Of a stretch of 64,000 bases of DNA, positions 16,555-26,620 are shown piece by piece; the first letter of the stretch is position 1, and the number at the start of each line of letters is the position of its first letter. The notes below the pieces were generated by a model, which saw only the letters and a list, made by a program, of their open reading frames with translations, was not told the DNA's origin and ran no database searches. This stretch comes from Hoeflea algicola (GTDB taxonomy: Bacteria > Pseudomonadota > Alphaproteobacteria > Rhizobiales > Rhizobiaceae). Both the position numbers and the translations under genes were made by a program. The stretch is from the NCBI RefSeq assembly GCF_026619415.1, contig NZ_JAOVZR010000001.1:3270501-3334500 (forward strand), read 5' to 3'.

Positions 16555-18945
16555 ATGAACCAGATCAGGGATATTCTCGACACCATGGATTACGGGCCGG
16601 CGCCGGAAGACGACAAGGATGTGCGGGCTTGGCTGACGAGCCACAAGGCCGGCTTTGGCCATTTCATCGGCGGCGAATTCACCAAGCCGGGCGGCAAGAC
16701 CTTCGAGGTCCATAATCCGGCCAACACCGCAAAGCTTGCCGATGTGGCCATCGCCGATGCGGGTGATGTCGACAAGGCCGTGGCCGCGGCAAACCGGGCC
16801 CTGAAGAAATGGCAGGCGCTGTCGGGCAACCAGCGCGCGCGCCATCTCTACGCGCTGGCACGCCATGTGCAAAAACACGCGCGGTTTCTTGCGGTTCTGG
16901 AAACGCTCGACAACGGCAAGACCATCCGCGAAACCCGCGATATCGACATTCCGCTGGTCGCCCGGCATTTCTATCACCATGCCGGCTGGGCCGAGCTCAG
17001 CGACACCGTGTTTCCGGGCTACGAGGCCGCGGGCGTGTGCGGTCAGATCATCCCCTGGAACTTTCCGCTGCTGATGCTTTCGTGGAAGGTGGCGCCGGCG
17101 CTTGCCGCGGGCTGCACAGTTGTCCTCAAATCGGCCGAGCACACGCCGCTGAGCGCCATTGCCTTTGCCGAAATCTGTGCTGAGGCTGGCTTGCCGGCGG
17201 GCGTGTTCAACCTCGTTAACGGCGCCGGCGGAACCGGTGCGGCCCTGGCCGGTCACGAGGGCATTGCCAAGCTCGCCTTTACCGGCTCCACCGAGGTCGG
17301 CCGTCTGCTGCGCCGGCAAACCGCTGGCTCCGGCAAGAAGCTGTCGCTGGAACTCGGCGGTAAATCGCCCTTCATCGTCTTCGACAATGCCGATATTGAC
17401 GCTGCCGTCGAGGGTGTGGTCGATGCGATCTGGTTCAATCAGGGCGAAGTCTGCTGTGCCGGATCCCGAGCTATCGTGCAGGAGGGCATCGCCGACCGTT
17501 TTCACGACAAGCTGCGCGCCCGCATGGAAAAATTGCGGGTCGGCGATCCGCTCGACAAGTCGATGGACATGGGCGCTGTTGTCGCCCCGGTACAGATCAG
17601 GGAGATCACCGCCAAGGTCGAGGCCGGCTTGGCTGAGGGTGCCACAATGTGGCAGCCAAGCTGGGCGAAAACGATTTCCAATGCCGATGGCTGCTTCTTC
17701 CCGCCGACCCTGTTTACCGATGTCGCGCCGTCATCGACCCTGGCCCAGGAAGAGGTGTTCGGGCCGGTGCTGGCCTCGATGACTTTCCGCACGCCGGGCG
17801 AAGCCGTCCAGCTCGCCAACAATTCCCGCTATGGCCTGGCCGCATCGGTCTGGTCGCAGAACCTCGACGAAGCCTTTGATGCGGCCCGCACGCTCAAATC
17901 CGGCATTGTCTGGATCAACTCGACCAATCTGTTCGATGCATCGGCCGGTTTTGGCGGTTACAAGGAGAGCGGCTTTGGCCGCGAGGGTGGCCGCGAGGGT
18001 ATGCTCGAATATCTCTTTCCATCCTGGCAGAAGAAAGCCAAATCCCTGCCCGCCAGCGATTCGCTTCCGGCGCCGACGCCCGCACCGGACGGCTCCGGCG
18101 CTGGCCTCGACCGTACGGTCAAGATGTATGTCGGCGGCAAGCAGGCGCGGCCGGATTCAGGCTATTCCTACCCGGTCAGCGGCAAGAACGGCCAGCATCT
18201 GGCCGAGGTCGGTCTGGGCAACCGCAAGGATATCCGCAATGCCGTGGATGCGGCGCACAAGGCTTCGGGCTGGAGCGGCATGACCGGACACGCCCGCGCC
18301 CAGGTGCTTTATTTCCTGGCCGAGAACCTTGAACTGCGTGCTGCAGAATTTGCCGCGCGACTGACTGAAACCGGCGCTTCGTCCGCCGCGGCGAAACGCG
18401 AGGTCGAGGCTTCGGTGGCACGGATCATGCATTACGCCGCATGGGCCGACAAATATGATGGGGCCGTGCGCGCACCGGACAAGCGCATGCTGACGCTGGC
18501 GCTCAACGAACCATGGGACGTGATGGGCATTTCCTGCCCCGACGAAGCGCCGCTGCTCGGGTTTGTCTCGCTGGTGATGCCGGCAATCGCCATGGGCAAC
18601 CGCGTGGTGGTCACGCCCTCGCCGCGCCAGCCGCTTTCGGCCTGCGATTTCTACCAGGTGCTTGATACCTCCGACGTGCCCGGCGGTGTCGTCAACATCA
18701 TTACCGGTGACCGCGATACGCTTGCCGACACGATGGCCAAGCATGATGATATTGCGGCGCTCTGGTATTTCGGCAGCCACGAAGGGACCGAGCTGGTCGA
18801 GCGCGAATCGGCCGGAAACCTCAAGGCAGTGTGGGCCAACAATGGCAAGGCGCGCGACTGGTTCGACGCCACCCAGGGGCAAGGCGAGGAGTTCTTGTTC
18901 CGCGCTGTCCGCATCAAGACCATATGGACGCCGTTCGGCGTGTGA
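16555..18945 (+). CDS. ALDH16-type aldehyde dehydrogenase with a second, inactive domain
   Basis: A 796-residue protein. Residues 1-500 form a full aldehyde dehydrogenase with general base Glu266 (LELGGK) and catalytic Cys300 (FNQGEVCCAGSR). From about residue 524 (MYVGGKQARP) a second aldehyde dehydrogenase domain begins; it keeps the cofactor-fold region but ends before a normal cysteine loop and C-terminal third, closing with WANNGKARDWFDA and IKTIWTPFGV. This fusion with a non-catalytic second domain defines the ALDH16 family. It sits ten bases after deoC, so its probable substrate is the acetaldehyde that DeoC releases, oxidised to acetate with NAD+. That role is inferred from context. 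Confidence 0.88.
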   Translation: MNQIRDILDTMDYGPAPEDDKDVRAWLTSHKAGFGHFIGGEFTKPGGKTFEVHNPANTAKLADVAIADAGDVDKAVAAANRALKKWQALSGNQRARHLYALARHVQKHARFLAVLETLDNGKTIRETRDIDIPLVARHFYHHAGWAELSDTVFPGYEAAGVCGQIIPWNFPLLMLSWKVAPALAAGCTVVLKSAEHTPLSAIAFAEICAEAGLPAGVFNLVNGAGGTGAALAGHEGIAKLAFTGSTEVGRLLRRQTAGSGKKLSLELGGKSPFIVFDNADIDAAVEGVVDAIWFNQGEVCCAGSRAIVQEGIADRFHDKLRARMEKLRVGDPLDKSMDMGAVVAPVQIREITAKVEAGLAEGATMWQPSWAKTISNADGCFFPPTLFTDVAPSSTLAQEEVFGPVLASMTFRTPGEAVQLANNSRYGLAASVWSQNLDEAFDAARTLKSGIVWINSTNLFDASAGFGGYKESGFGREGGREGMLEYLFPSWQKKAKSLPASDSLPAPTPAPDGSGAGLDRTVKMYVGGKQARPDSGYSYPVSGKNGQHLAEVGLGNRKDIRNAVDAAHKASGWSGMTGHARAQVLYFLAENLELRAAEFAARLTETGASSAAAKREVEASVARIMHYAAWADKYDGAVRAPDKRMLTLALNEPWDVMGISCPDEAPLLGFVSLVMPAIAMGNRVVVTPSPRQPLSACDFYQVLDTSDVPGGVVNIITGDRDTLADTMAKHDDIAALWYFGSHEGTELVERESAGNLKAVWANNGKARDWFDATQGQGEEFLFRAVRIKTIWTPFGV

Positions 18946-18953
18946 GGTGACCC

Positions 18954-20264
18954 ATGCTTCCCCAGGAAATCATCCGAGCCAAGCGCGACGGCGGCGAACT
19001 TGATCCCGCCGATATTGCGGATTTTGTCCGCGGCCTGACCGATGGCAGTGTCAGCGAGGGCCAGGTTGCCGCGCTCGCCATGGCCGTGTTCTTCAACGGC
19101 ATGAGCCGGGCCGAGGCCGTGGCGTTGACGCTGTCGATGCGGGATTCCGGCGAGGTCCTGTCCTGGCCCGAACTGGACATCCCGGTGGTCGACAAGCATT
19201 CCACCGGCGGCGTCGGCGACAATGTCTCGCTGATGCTGGCGCCGATCGCTGCAGCCTGCGGGCTGGCGGTACCGATGATTTCCGGGCGCGGCCTAGGTCA
19301 CACCGGTGGCACGCTCGACAAGATGGAATCGATCTCCGGCTACACCGCGATGCCTGACAATGCGCTGTTCCGCAGGGTTGTGGCGTCCTGCGGCTGCGCG
19401 ATCATTGGCCAGACAGGCAATCTGGCGCCGGCCGACAAGCGCTTTTACGGCATCCGCGACGTCACCGCGACGGTTGAATCGGTGCCGCTGATCACCGCCT
19501 CGATCCTCTCCAAGAAACTCGCTGCCGGGCTTGGTGCGCTGGTGCTTGATGTCAAATGCGGCAATGGCGCATTCATGGACAATCCAGACCGGGCCACCGA
19601 ACTGGCCCGTTCGCTGGTCGAGGTCGCCACCGGCGCAGGCATGCCGACAACGGCGCTGGTCACCGATATGAACCAGCCGCTGGCAAGTGCTGCCGGCAAT
19701 GCGGTGGAGGTGCGCAATGCGATCGAATTCCTCACCGGCAAAGTGCGCGATCCACGGCTTCTCGAAGTCACGATTGCGCTGGCGGCCGAAATGCTGGTCT
19801 CAGGCGGGTTGGCGCCTAATCCCGACGAAGGCGCTGCACAGGCGCTCAAGGCGCTCGAGGATGGCAGTGCTGCGGAGCGGTTCAACCGCATGGTGGCCGA
19901 ACTTGGCGGCCCGGCTGATCTTCTCGCCGACCCGGACCGGCATCTCGGGCAGGCTCCGGTCATAGCCGACTGTCTGCCGCAGGCTGCCGGCTATGTGGCG
20001 GGCTATGACACCCGTGGCGTTGGCCTCGCGGTGGTGGAACTGGGCGGCGGCCGTGTGCGCCCGAGTGATCCCGTCGATCACGCGGTTGGCCTGAGCGGGC
20101 TTTTGCCGATTGGCACACGAATCGAGAAGGATACGCCGATCGCAGTCATTCACGCGCGCAACGATGGCCAGGTTCAAACCGTGCGGCAGCGCTTGCACAA
20201 GGCGATCTTAATCACGGAAACAAAACCGCAACTGACGCCGGGCATCCTCGGTCGTCAGGCCTGA
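18954..20264 (+). CDS. deoA: Thymidine phosphorylase
   Basis: A 436-residue enzyme converting thymidine or deoxyuridine plus phosphate to base and deoxyribose-1-phosphate. The family signatures KHSTGGVGDNVSL (phosphate binding) and SGRGLGHTGGTLDK are intact, as is the C-terminal barrel-sandwich domain. ATG 18954 follows GAGGTGA. It is the last gene of the operon; no clear terminator follows, and the next gene is on the opposite strand. Confidence 0.95.
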   Translation: MLPQEIIRAKRDGGELDPADIADFVRGLTDGSVSEGQVAALAMAVFFNGMSRAEAVALTLSMRDSGEVLSWPELDIPVVDKHSTGGVGDNVSLMLAPIAAACGLAVPMISGRGLGHTGGTLDKMESISGYTAMPDNALFRRVVASCGCAIIGQTGNLAPADKRFYGIRDVTATVESVPLITASILSKKLAAGLGALVLDVKCGNGAFMDNPDRATELARSLVEVATGAGMPTTALVTDMNQPLASAAGNAVEVRNAIEFLTGKVRDPRLLEVTIALAAEMLVSGGLAPNPDEGAAQALKALEDGSAAERFNRMVAELGGPADLLADPDRHLGQAPVIADCLPQAAGYVAGYDTRGVGLAVVELGGGRVRPSDPVDHAVGLSGLLPIGTRIEKDTPIAVIHARNDGQVQTVRQRLHKAILITETKPQLTPGILGRQA

Positions 20265-20391
20265 GTGCGCCGGCAGCTCGACACGTGCCTTCTCAGCGCG
20301 CATCGGGCTCGGATGTGCAAAGGGTCGGCAAAAATCTGGGTGTATGGATGCACCTGAGCGTTCGGATTGGTCAGCTTGAATGCGGTTTGCG

Positions 20392-20946
20392 TCAGTTGAT
20401 CATTTCCAGTTTGTCCTTCACCACCCGGTAGGATTGAACCTTCGACATGAAGCTCATACCGACCAGGAATGAGGACAAGGCCTTGTCTTCCAACACGAAA
20501 GCTTCGACATTTTCAACCGAGATGGAACCAACCTCCATCCGGTCGAGGACCACCAGCGCCGCTTTGACGTTGCCGTTGGCGGTGTTGACCTGATGCTTGA
20601 AATCGGATGTTCCCAGATTGAGGCCGAGATTGCGCGCGGCGGACATGTTGAACGCGACATAGGTCGCACCGGTATCGATCAGACCGCGTACATTGCGGCC
20701 ATTGATGCGAAAATCAGCGGAAAAGTGTCCGCTTTTGTCCATCTGGATGCTGGCGGCCCGATAGCCCGTAGCATAATGGGCGACCGGGCGCGAAGGGGTC
20801 TTGGCAACCGTCTGAACAAGCGGCTTTTCTGCCACCGGTTCCGGCGTCGAGGCCGTCGCCACGAATTCGGAAATGTTCTGCGCATATTGGGGCAAAGCGG
20901 CAATGCTGAGCACAACGCAGGATATTAAAAACAGCTTTTTTATCAT
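20392..20946 (-). CDS. Retropepsin-like aspartic protease (TIGR02281-like)
   Basis: A 184-residue secreted or membrane-anchored protein. Residues 1-25 form a signal peptide or anchor, residues 30-60 a flexible Pro/Ala/Thr linker, and the rest a single retropepsin-like fold with active-site Asp91 in GLIDTGATYVAF. One catalytic motif per chain means it should work as a homodimer. Close relatives in alphaproteobacteria are of unknown substrate; periplasmic proteolysis is the natural guess. It is a single gene lying convergently to deoA. Confidence 0.82.
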   Translation of the reverse strand: MIKKLFLISCVVLSIAALPQYAQNISEFVATASTPEPVAEKPLVQTVAKTPSRPVAHYATGYRAASIQMDKSGHFSADFRINGRNVRGLIDTGATYVAFNMSAARNLGLNLGTSDFKHQVNTANGNVKAALVVLDRMEVGSISVENVEAFVLEDKALSSFLVGMSFMSKVQSYRVVKDKLEMIN

Positions 20947-21100
20947 GCCGGGACTCCCGATAGTACGGGCGACCTAATCATGCGCACGCCTAACGGGCAG
21001 TGAAAACCTGCACTGCTACCTCAAAAAAACAATGAGGTTGGTTAAGGAGATCACAACTGAACACACCCCGGCAGAGGTCAGCCGGCAGATAAATCGGAAC

Positions 21101-21730
21101 CTACTTCGTGCCGTACATCCGGTCGCCAGCGTCTCCGAGGCCCGGCACGATATAACCCAATTCGTTGAGGTGGCTGTCGATCGATGCGGTAAAGATCGGC
21201 ACGTCGGGATGCGCTTCCTGGAAGTTGCGGATGCCTTCTGGAGCTGCCAGAAGGCAGAGGAAACGGATATTCTGCGCGCCGCGCTCCTTCAGCTTTTCAA
21301 CCGAAGCAATCGATGAATTGCCGGTTGCGAGCATTGGATCGACAACGATCACCAGTCGGTTGGTAATGTCTTCGGGCGCCTTGAAGTAGTATTCGATCGC
21401 TTCCAGCGTCTCGTGATCGCGGTAGACGCCGATATGGGCGACACGGGCGGAAGGAACCAGATCCAGCATGCCTTCGAGCAGGCCGTTGCCGGCACGCAGG
21501 ATCGAGGCAAACACCAGCTTCTTGCCTTCGAGCACCGGTGCGTCGACCTCTGTCAGCGGAGTTTCGATGCGCTCCATCGTCAGTTCGAGATCGCGGGTGA
21601 CCTCGTAGCACAGCAGTGTAGAAATCTCGCGAAGCAGTCGCCGGAATCCGGCGGTCGAGGTTTCCTTTTTGCGCATGATGGTCAGCTTGTGCTGCACCAG
21701 CGGATGATTGATGACCGTAACGCCGTCCAT
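21101..21730 (-). CDS. upp: Uracil phosphoribosyltransferase
   Basis: A 209-residue enzyme that makes UMP from uracil and PRPP. The PRPP-binding loop appears as [14 protein letters not shown] and the uracil site as [16 protein letters not shown] at the C-terminus. I chose ATG 21730 ([17 protein letters not shown]), which has AGGA upstream, over 21763. It salvages the uracil released by DeoA and by the deaminase route, and belongs functionally to the nucleoside cluster. Confidence 0.96.
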   Translation of the reverse strand: MDGVTVINHPLVQHKLTIMRKKETSTAGFRRLLREISTLLCYEVTRDLELTMERIETPLTEVDAPVLEGKKLVFASILRAGNGLLEGMLDLVPSARVAHIGVYRDHETLEAIEYYFKAPEDITNRLVIVVDPMLATGNSSIASVEKLKERGAQNIRFLCLLAAPEGIRNFQEAHPDVPIFTASIDSHLNELGYIVPGLGDAGDRMYGTK

Positions 21731-21911
21731 GATGTCCTGCCTTGAAGCTCTCAGCGGGTGCATCGCCGGGCTGTAACCCGATACGCGCGACTGCCCCGCT
21801 CCCCGAAATTGCCTATGCCGGCGCGACCGCGGACAAGATCCCGGCGCGCGGCGTGAACCGATCTCGATTTAGACACCGATTGGCAACGCGCGGCAACCGG
21901 TTAGACCTGTT

Positions 21912-22883
21912 TCAGCCAAGCTGTCCCAAGAGAATTGCGCGTAGCGGCTCCTCGACAAAGGCGGCTTCTAGCGAAGTCCGGGTAAAGCCCGTCAAATCCG
22001 CAGCGTCATACCCCCAGGCATCGGCCACCAACTGGTATTCATGGCCCACCGATGAGCCGAAATGGGGTGGGTCGTCCGAATTCAGCGTCACTCTGACGCC
22101 GGCGCGCCGCAACTGATCGAAGGGGTGGTGGGAAATATCCGGATAGAGCCCGAGCGCCAGGTTCGAACCGGGACAAAGCTCCAGAACAACACCCTCGTCA
22201 ACAATCCGGCTGACCAGATCAGGGTCTTCGGCGGCACGAACGCCGTGGCCGAGCCGGCTCGGGTGCACATGATCGAGTGCGTCACGGACGCTTTCGGGGC
22301 CGCACAATTCACCGGCGTGGATGGTGATCCCCAGTCCGGCATCGCGGGCAATATCGAAGGCGCGCGCGAAATCGGCGACCTTGCCGAAGCGCTCGTCGCC
22401 GGCCATGCCAAAGCCGGTGATCAGGGGATGCGGTCTGCTGGCCGCAATCCGCGCCGCAGCCTCGACCTTGTCAGCACCCAGATGCCTGATCCCGACTATG
22501 ATCATCCGGCATTCGATGCCGGTGCTACTCCTGGCTGCGGCAATGCCGTCGGCCAGTCCGTCGAAATAGGCTGCTGGCGTGAGACCCGCGGCAACCGCAT
22601 GATCGGGGGAGACGAAGATCTCGGCGTAGATTGCACCCTGGGCGGCGATGCCCTCGAGATAGCTGCGCGCCAGCAGCGCATAGTCTGCCTGGCTGCGAAA
22701 CAACCCCGCCGCGCCGTCATAGGCAGTGAGAAATTCGGTGAAATTCGACCAGACATAAGCGCCGTTGGAAATGAAGCCGGAAACATCGACCCCGTATCTG
22801 GCGGCTTGCGCTTCAACCAATGCCGGCGGTGCGGCGCCCTCGATATGGCAATGCAACTCCGCCTTTTTCACCGTCGTGCTCAC
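21912..22883 (-). CDS. add: Adenosine (possibly adenine) deaminase
   Basis: A 323-residue amidohydrolase. Metal ligands are visible in [19 protein letters not shown] and [10 protein letters not shown]. It begins at a GTG (22883) that overlaps the deoB stop (GTGA). The NSDDPxxFG motif is also seen in adenine deaminases of this superfamily, so adenine rather than adenosine is possible; the N-terminal HCHIEG and the context with deoB are compatible with either. It would produce (deoxy)inosine for PunA, or hypoxanthine directly. Confidence 0.85.
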   Translation of the reverse strand: MSTTVKKAELHCHIEGAAPPALVEAQAARYGVDVSGFISNGAYVWSNFTEFLTAYDGAAGLFRSQADYALLARSYLEGIAAQGAIYAEIFVSPDHAVAAGLTPAAYFDGLADGIAAARSSTGIECRMIIVGIRHLGADKVEAAARIAASRPHPLITGFGMAGDERFGKVADFARAFDIARDAGLGITIHAGELCGPESVRDALDHVHPSRLGHGVRAAEDPDLVSRIVDEGVVLELCPGSNLALGLYPDISHHPFDQLRRAGVRVTLNSDDPPHFGSSVGHEYQLVADAWGYDAADLTGFTRTSLEAAFVEEPLRAILLGQLG

Positions 22884-24100
22884 AGGAAGCTCTTTCCGCT
22901 GGCAATTGCCGGCAGGCCGAGATGGGCCGCCACGGTGGCGCCGATATCGGCATAGGTCGAGCGCGCGCCGATATCGCGGGGGGCAATTCCGGGTCCGAAG
23001 CCAAGGATCGGCACCCGCTCTCGCGTGTGATCGGTTCCCCGCCAGGTCGGGTCGCAGCCATGGTCGGCAGTCATCAGCACCAGATCGCCGGGTTTGAGCA
23101 TTTTCGCAAAGCGCGGCAACAGCCCATCCAGCGCTTCCAGTGCCGCGGCATAGCCCGGCACGTCGCGGCGATGGCCGTAAAGCATGTCGAAATCGACAAA
23201 ATTCGTAAACACCAGATCGCCGTCGCCGGCATCCTGCGCGGCCTTGACGGTGGCTTCGAAAAGCGCCGCGTTGCCGCTCGCCTTGCGCAGATCGGTAACT
23301 CCCTGATGGGCGAAGATATCGCTGATCTTGCCGACCGCGAACACCTGGTGGCCACTCTCGCTGACCTGATCGAGAAGCGTCGGGCCGGGGGGCGGTACGG
23401 AGAAGTCGCGGCGGTTGCCGGTGCGGTCGAACCCGGTTTCGGGGGAGCCGACAAACGGCCGCGCGATCACCCGTCCGATATTGAGGGGGTCTACCAGGCG
23501 TCGCACGGTCCTGCACAGCTCAAGCAGTCGCTCGAGACCGAAGCTCTCTTCATGCGCGGCGATCTGGAACACCGAATCCGAGGATGTATAGCAGATCGGT
23601 TTGCCGCTGCGCATGTGCTCGGCGCCGAGACTGGCAATGATCTCGGTGCCGGACGCGTGGCAGTTTCCCAGGATTCCGGGTACCTTGCCCTCTTCAATAA
23701 TTGCCGCGACCAGCTCGTCACTGAAGGCCGCACCGTCATTGGGAAAATAACCCCAGTCAAACATCACCGGCTGGCCGGCGATCTCCCAATGCCCCGAGGG
23801 CGTGTCCTTACCGTGTGAAACTTCGCTGGCTGAGCCGTAAAGCCCGCGCGGCCGTGCCGTCAGCGACCAACCCGCAGGGATATCGCCTGATGCCGCCAAT
23901 GCTGCTTCGGCCAGACCCAGTGACTGCATGTGCGGCAACGCCAGCGGGCCGGCGCGCAATCCTTCCCGGTCACCAAGTCCGGTTGCGCATTGCTCGGCGA
24001 TATGGCCCAGTGTATTGGCGCCCAGGTCACCATAGGCGTCTGCATCGGGTGCTCCGCCGATGCCAAATGAATCTAGAACAAACAGGAATGCGCGGGCCAT
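22880..24100 (-). CDS. deoB: Phosphopentomutase
   Basis: A 406-residue alkaline-phosphatase-fold mutase that interconverts (deoxy)ribose-1-phosphate and -5-phosphate, linking the nucleoside phosphorylases to DeoC. N-terminal metal-binding [14 protein letters not shown], the phospho-threonine region [10 protein letters not shown], and C-terminal [22 protein letters not shown] are all present. It is the first gene of a deoB-add pair reading away from the PhnD-like gene at 24233. Confidence 0.96.
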   Translation of the reverse strand: MARAFLFVLDSFGIGGAPDADAYGDLGANTLGHIAEQCATGLGDREGLRAGPLALPHMQSLGLAEAALAASGDIPAGWSLTARPRGLYGSASEVSHGKDTPSGHWEIAGQPVMFDWGYFPNDGAAFSDELVAAIIEEGKVPGILGNCHASGTEIIASLGAEHMRSGKPICYTSSDSVFQIAAHEESFGLERLLELCRTVRRLVDPLNIGRVIARPFVGSPETGFDRTGNRRDFSVPPPGPTLLDQVSESGHQVFAVGKISDIFAHQGVTDLRKASGNAALFEATVKAAQDAGDGDLVFTNFVDFDMLYGHRRDVPGYAAALEALDGLLPRFAKMLKPGDLVLMTADHGCDPTWRGTDHTRERVPILGFGPGIAPRDIGARSTYADIGATVAAHLGLPAIASGKSFL

Positions 24101-24232
24101 GCTGGTGTCTCCAATCAGTCTTCAGGCTATCCGGATTCGGCGTGCGCCGGAAGAGTGATCCGCGATCGAGCCCGGTAACCCTATTTTCACCATGTCACGC
24201 AGCGTCAACCAAGGCTGTGATATAGAACAACC

Positions 24233-25168
24233 ATGATCATCACCCCGCGCCTGGCCTCATTTTTCCACTGCTTTCGAGCGCTTTGCATCGCCGGCGTTGC
24301 CGTCTGCGTGTTCACCGTCAACGCCGCGCAGGCCGATTATCGCCAATCGGTTCCGGTGTTGCGCATCGGTGTCGTCGAAAGCCATCCTGCAACTGCCAAC
24401 CCGATCAAGGTCGAGGCGGTAAGAAACGCATTCTCCGCAGCGCTGGGAATCCCCGTCGAGATCATCCGCATGCGCAGCTATGCGGCCCTGATCGACGCTC
24501 ATGCCAGTGGTCGGATCGGTTATGCAATCCATTCGACCCGCTCGTTTGTTGCGACCGAGGCGGTCTGTGGTTGTGTTCGCGCGCTTCGCACCCCTGTTGC
24601 GTCTGATGGCTCCACCGGCTTTCGCTCGGTGCTGGTCGTGCGCGACAAGGTTACCAAACCGATCAGCGCGCTGAAGGTGGCCTATTCGCGCGCCGATTCC
24701 GTGTCGGGATGGCGGATACCAAGCCAGGCGATGGACGCGGGCAGCCTTGATCGGCCGCAACTGCTCCGTGCTGGCAGCGTTGCCGCGGTTATCGACCTGT
24801 ACCGGTCAGGCAAAGTGGATGGGTTCTTTGGCTGGTTGCCGGATGTTCCGGGCGCAGCCGGATCCGATACCGGACGGTTGTTTGGCGGCTGGAACCACGA
24901 TCTGATGCAAACGGCGGATCCGCTGCGGGTGCTCTGGTCGTCTCAACGCGTCCCCTATGGCCCGCATGTGGTGCACCGGTCTCTGCCCGATGATCTGGTC
25001 GAGGCACTGGGGGCATTTCTCGATGAAATGCCTGCGTCGGCGCCGGGATTGCTGGATATTTTCGAGCCATTTTTCGCCGGCGGCTACGTCACCCCCGATC
25101 CGCAGGACTATCGCAATGTTGCGGGGCTGGTCGAGGCGTCATCTGATCCCGAAGTTCAGGCCCGCTGA
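24233..25168 (+). CDS. PhnD/SsuA-type periplasmic substrate-binding protein (orphan)
   Basis: A 311-residue secreted protein with a signal sequence ending near residue 34 (VNAAQA), followed by LRIGVVESHPATANPIKVEAVRNAFSAALG, which is the start of a phosphonate-binding-like (PhnD, transferrin fold) domain. Later features are GYAIHSTRSF, a Cys-Gly-Cys (VCGCVRA) and a second-lobe helix DDLVEALGAFLDEM. No permease or ATPase is nearby, so it may act with a distant transporter or as a sensory binding protein. Ligand unknown. Confidence 0.78.
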   Translation: MIITPRLASFFHCFRALCIAGVAVCVFTVNAAQADYRQSVPVLRIGVVESHPATANPIKVEAVRNAFSAALGIPVEIIRMRSYAALIDAHASGRIGYAIHSTRSFVATEAVCGCVRALRTPVASDGSTGFRSVLVVRDKVTKPISALKVAYSRADSVSGWRIPSQAMDAGSLDRPQLLRAGSVAAVIDLYRSGKVDGFFGWLPDVPGAAGSDTGRLFGGWNHDLMQTADPLRVLWSSQRVPYGPHVVHRSLPDDLVEALGAFLDEMPASAPGLLDIFEPFFAGGYVTPDPQDYRNVAGLVEASSDPEVQAR

Positions 25169-25240
25169 CCGGCCCCGACTACACCTGTGGAGGCTCGGAA
25201 AGGCAGTCGAAACGAAGTTCGTTCCGCCCTATCTGCCCTG

Positions 25241-25870
25241 TCAGCAGCCGTCGCAGGTGAGGGTCGTGCCGATGCGCTGGCGCAGGTGGTAGGTCTTCTT
25301 CATGTTCACGGTACGATAGTCCAGGCCCTTGGTGTCAGGCAGAAACATCATCATGTCGTAATCGAACTCGAGCTCGGTGCGGACCAGGAATGTGTTGGGA
25401 ATCGCCAGGTTGGTTGGCAGTGTCTGTGTGGAATTGGCCGTATAGGGCGTGGTGTTGTCGTTCTTCCACGACCACGCCACCTTGGCGATACCGGCGTCGT
25501 TGATGGCAATGCCGGTGACTTTCAAGACCATTCCATCGGACCGGAATGGTGTCATGACGCTTTGTGCGACGTTGTCCATCGACGCCAGTTTGGCTTTGTT
25601 GACCGAATCTTCCTGGGTGATCAGGTCGGCCACGGTGCTGGCGGCGCGGGCAAGCTTCTTGTTGACCGAAAGCGCAACCGAAACTTCCAGAGATCCCATG
25701 TAAAGCACAATCAGCACCGGCGCGATCAGCGCAAATTCCACCGCGCCAACGCCATCCCGGTTGCCGCGCAGTTTCCGGACGATGCGTCGTAGTCCAATTA
25801 GCACGCCTGTCATGGTTGCTGTTCCTTGCGGTTGAGAACCTTGCATCTTCAATACGGGGGTGTCGCTCAC
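25241..25870 (-). CDS. TadE/TadG-like pseudopilin (second of pair)
   Basis: A 209-residue protein with a basic N-terminal region followed by a prepilin-like hydrophobic segment (GVGAVEFALIAPVLIVLYMGSLEVSVAL, residues ~40-67). The Glu five residues into the segment is typical of TadE and TadG minor pseudopilins processed by the CpaA/TadV peptidase. A long C-terminal region lies outside the membrane and ends with paired cysteines (TCDGC). Its start overlaps the stop of the preceding TadE-like gene. It belongs to the tad pilus cluster. Confidence 0.85.
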   Translation of the reverse strand: MSDTPVLKMQGSQPQGTATMTGVLIGLRRIVRKLRGNRDGVGAVEFALIAPVLIVLYMGSLEVSVALSVNKKLARAASTVADLITQEDSVNKAKLASMDNVAQSVMTPFRSDGMVLKVTGIAINDAGIAKVAWSWKNDNTTPYTANSTQTLPTNLAIPNTFLVRTELEFDYDMMMFLPDTKGLDYRTVNMKKTYHLRQRIGTTLTCDGC

Positions 25871-26493
25871 GGGTATTTCTCGTTGCGGAACGCCGCAGTT
25901 GCCACCATCAGGTAATCGCGCGGCATCTCGCCGTCCTTACGGATATTGGTGATGAAAGGGCGAACCAGATCGGTTATGACTTCCCAACGATAATAGGCTC
26001 TCACGATGTTGATCGTGCCGGGGCCGCCAGGGTCATAATCGAAGCTGGATGAATCGAGATCGGAAAACTGGGCACTACTGGTCCGCGGGATATAGTTGGG
26101 CAGATCAGAGAATTTCGCGAATTCCCGCACGTCAAGATAGAGTTTCTGATCGTCGGGATCTTCCTCGTCTGCACATTTGATCATCAGGCTGATTTCGCCA
26201 CAGAACTTGGTGCGGAACTGCTTCTCGGTCAGATCTGTAGGGCGGTCCATGTTGAAGGTGATCCGCCCGGTGCGGATTTGTCGGCCCATCGTGTCGACCG
26301 CGTTTTGCAGCAGTTGTTCACCGGCGAAGGCGATGAAAGCTTCAATGGTGGCGAAGATCAGCAGAAAGAACGGCAGCGCCAGCATCGCGAATTCAATGGC
26401 GGCAGAGCCGTCCTTGTCGCGACGAAAACGAGAGAAAAGCCGTCGCAGGCCCTTTGCGGGCTGCGTCTTGCGCCTGTGCTCTTCGAGTTTCAT
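25867..26493 (-). CDS. TadE/TadG-like pseudopilin (first of pair)
   Basis: A 208-residue protein of the same build: basic N-terminus, then SAAIEFAMLALPFFLLIFATIEAFIAFAGEQLLQNAV. ATG 26493 is preceded by GGGAG at good spacing; the ATG at 26511 is less likely. It contains two cysteines (FCGEISLMIKCADEED) that could form a disulfide outside the membrane. Together with the next gene it supplies the minor pseudopilins of the Flp pilus. A TTAACC box lies about 95 bases upstream. Confidence 0.85.
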   Translation of the reverse strand: MKLEEHRRKTQPAKGLRRLFSRFRRDKDGSAAIEFAMLALPFFLLIFATIEAFIAFAGEQLLQNAVDTMGRQIRTGRITFNMDRPTDLTEKQFRTKFCGEISLMIKCADEEDPDDQKLYLDVREFAKFSDLPNYIPRTSSAQFSDLDSSSFDYDPGGPGTINIVRAYYRWEVITDLVRPFITNIRKDGEMPRDYLMVATAAFRNEKYP

Positions 26494-26620
26494 CGTCGGA
26501 CTCCCGGACATCCATGGTCAGAGAGCGACAATAAGACAAACTAGTTGACTATTCGTAACACAAGCATTGAAAACGGTTTCCCGCTGGTTAAGGAAACATC
26601 AAGCAATCGGTCGTGTGGTC

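Noticed and set aside
20997..21016. GCAGTG/CACTGC hairpin between the retropepsin and upp genes as a terminator
   Set aside because: Only six base pairs and no T-run in the right place on either strand.
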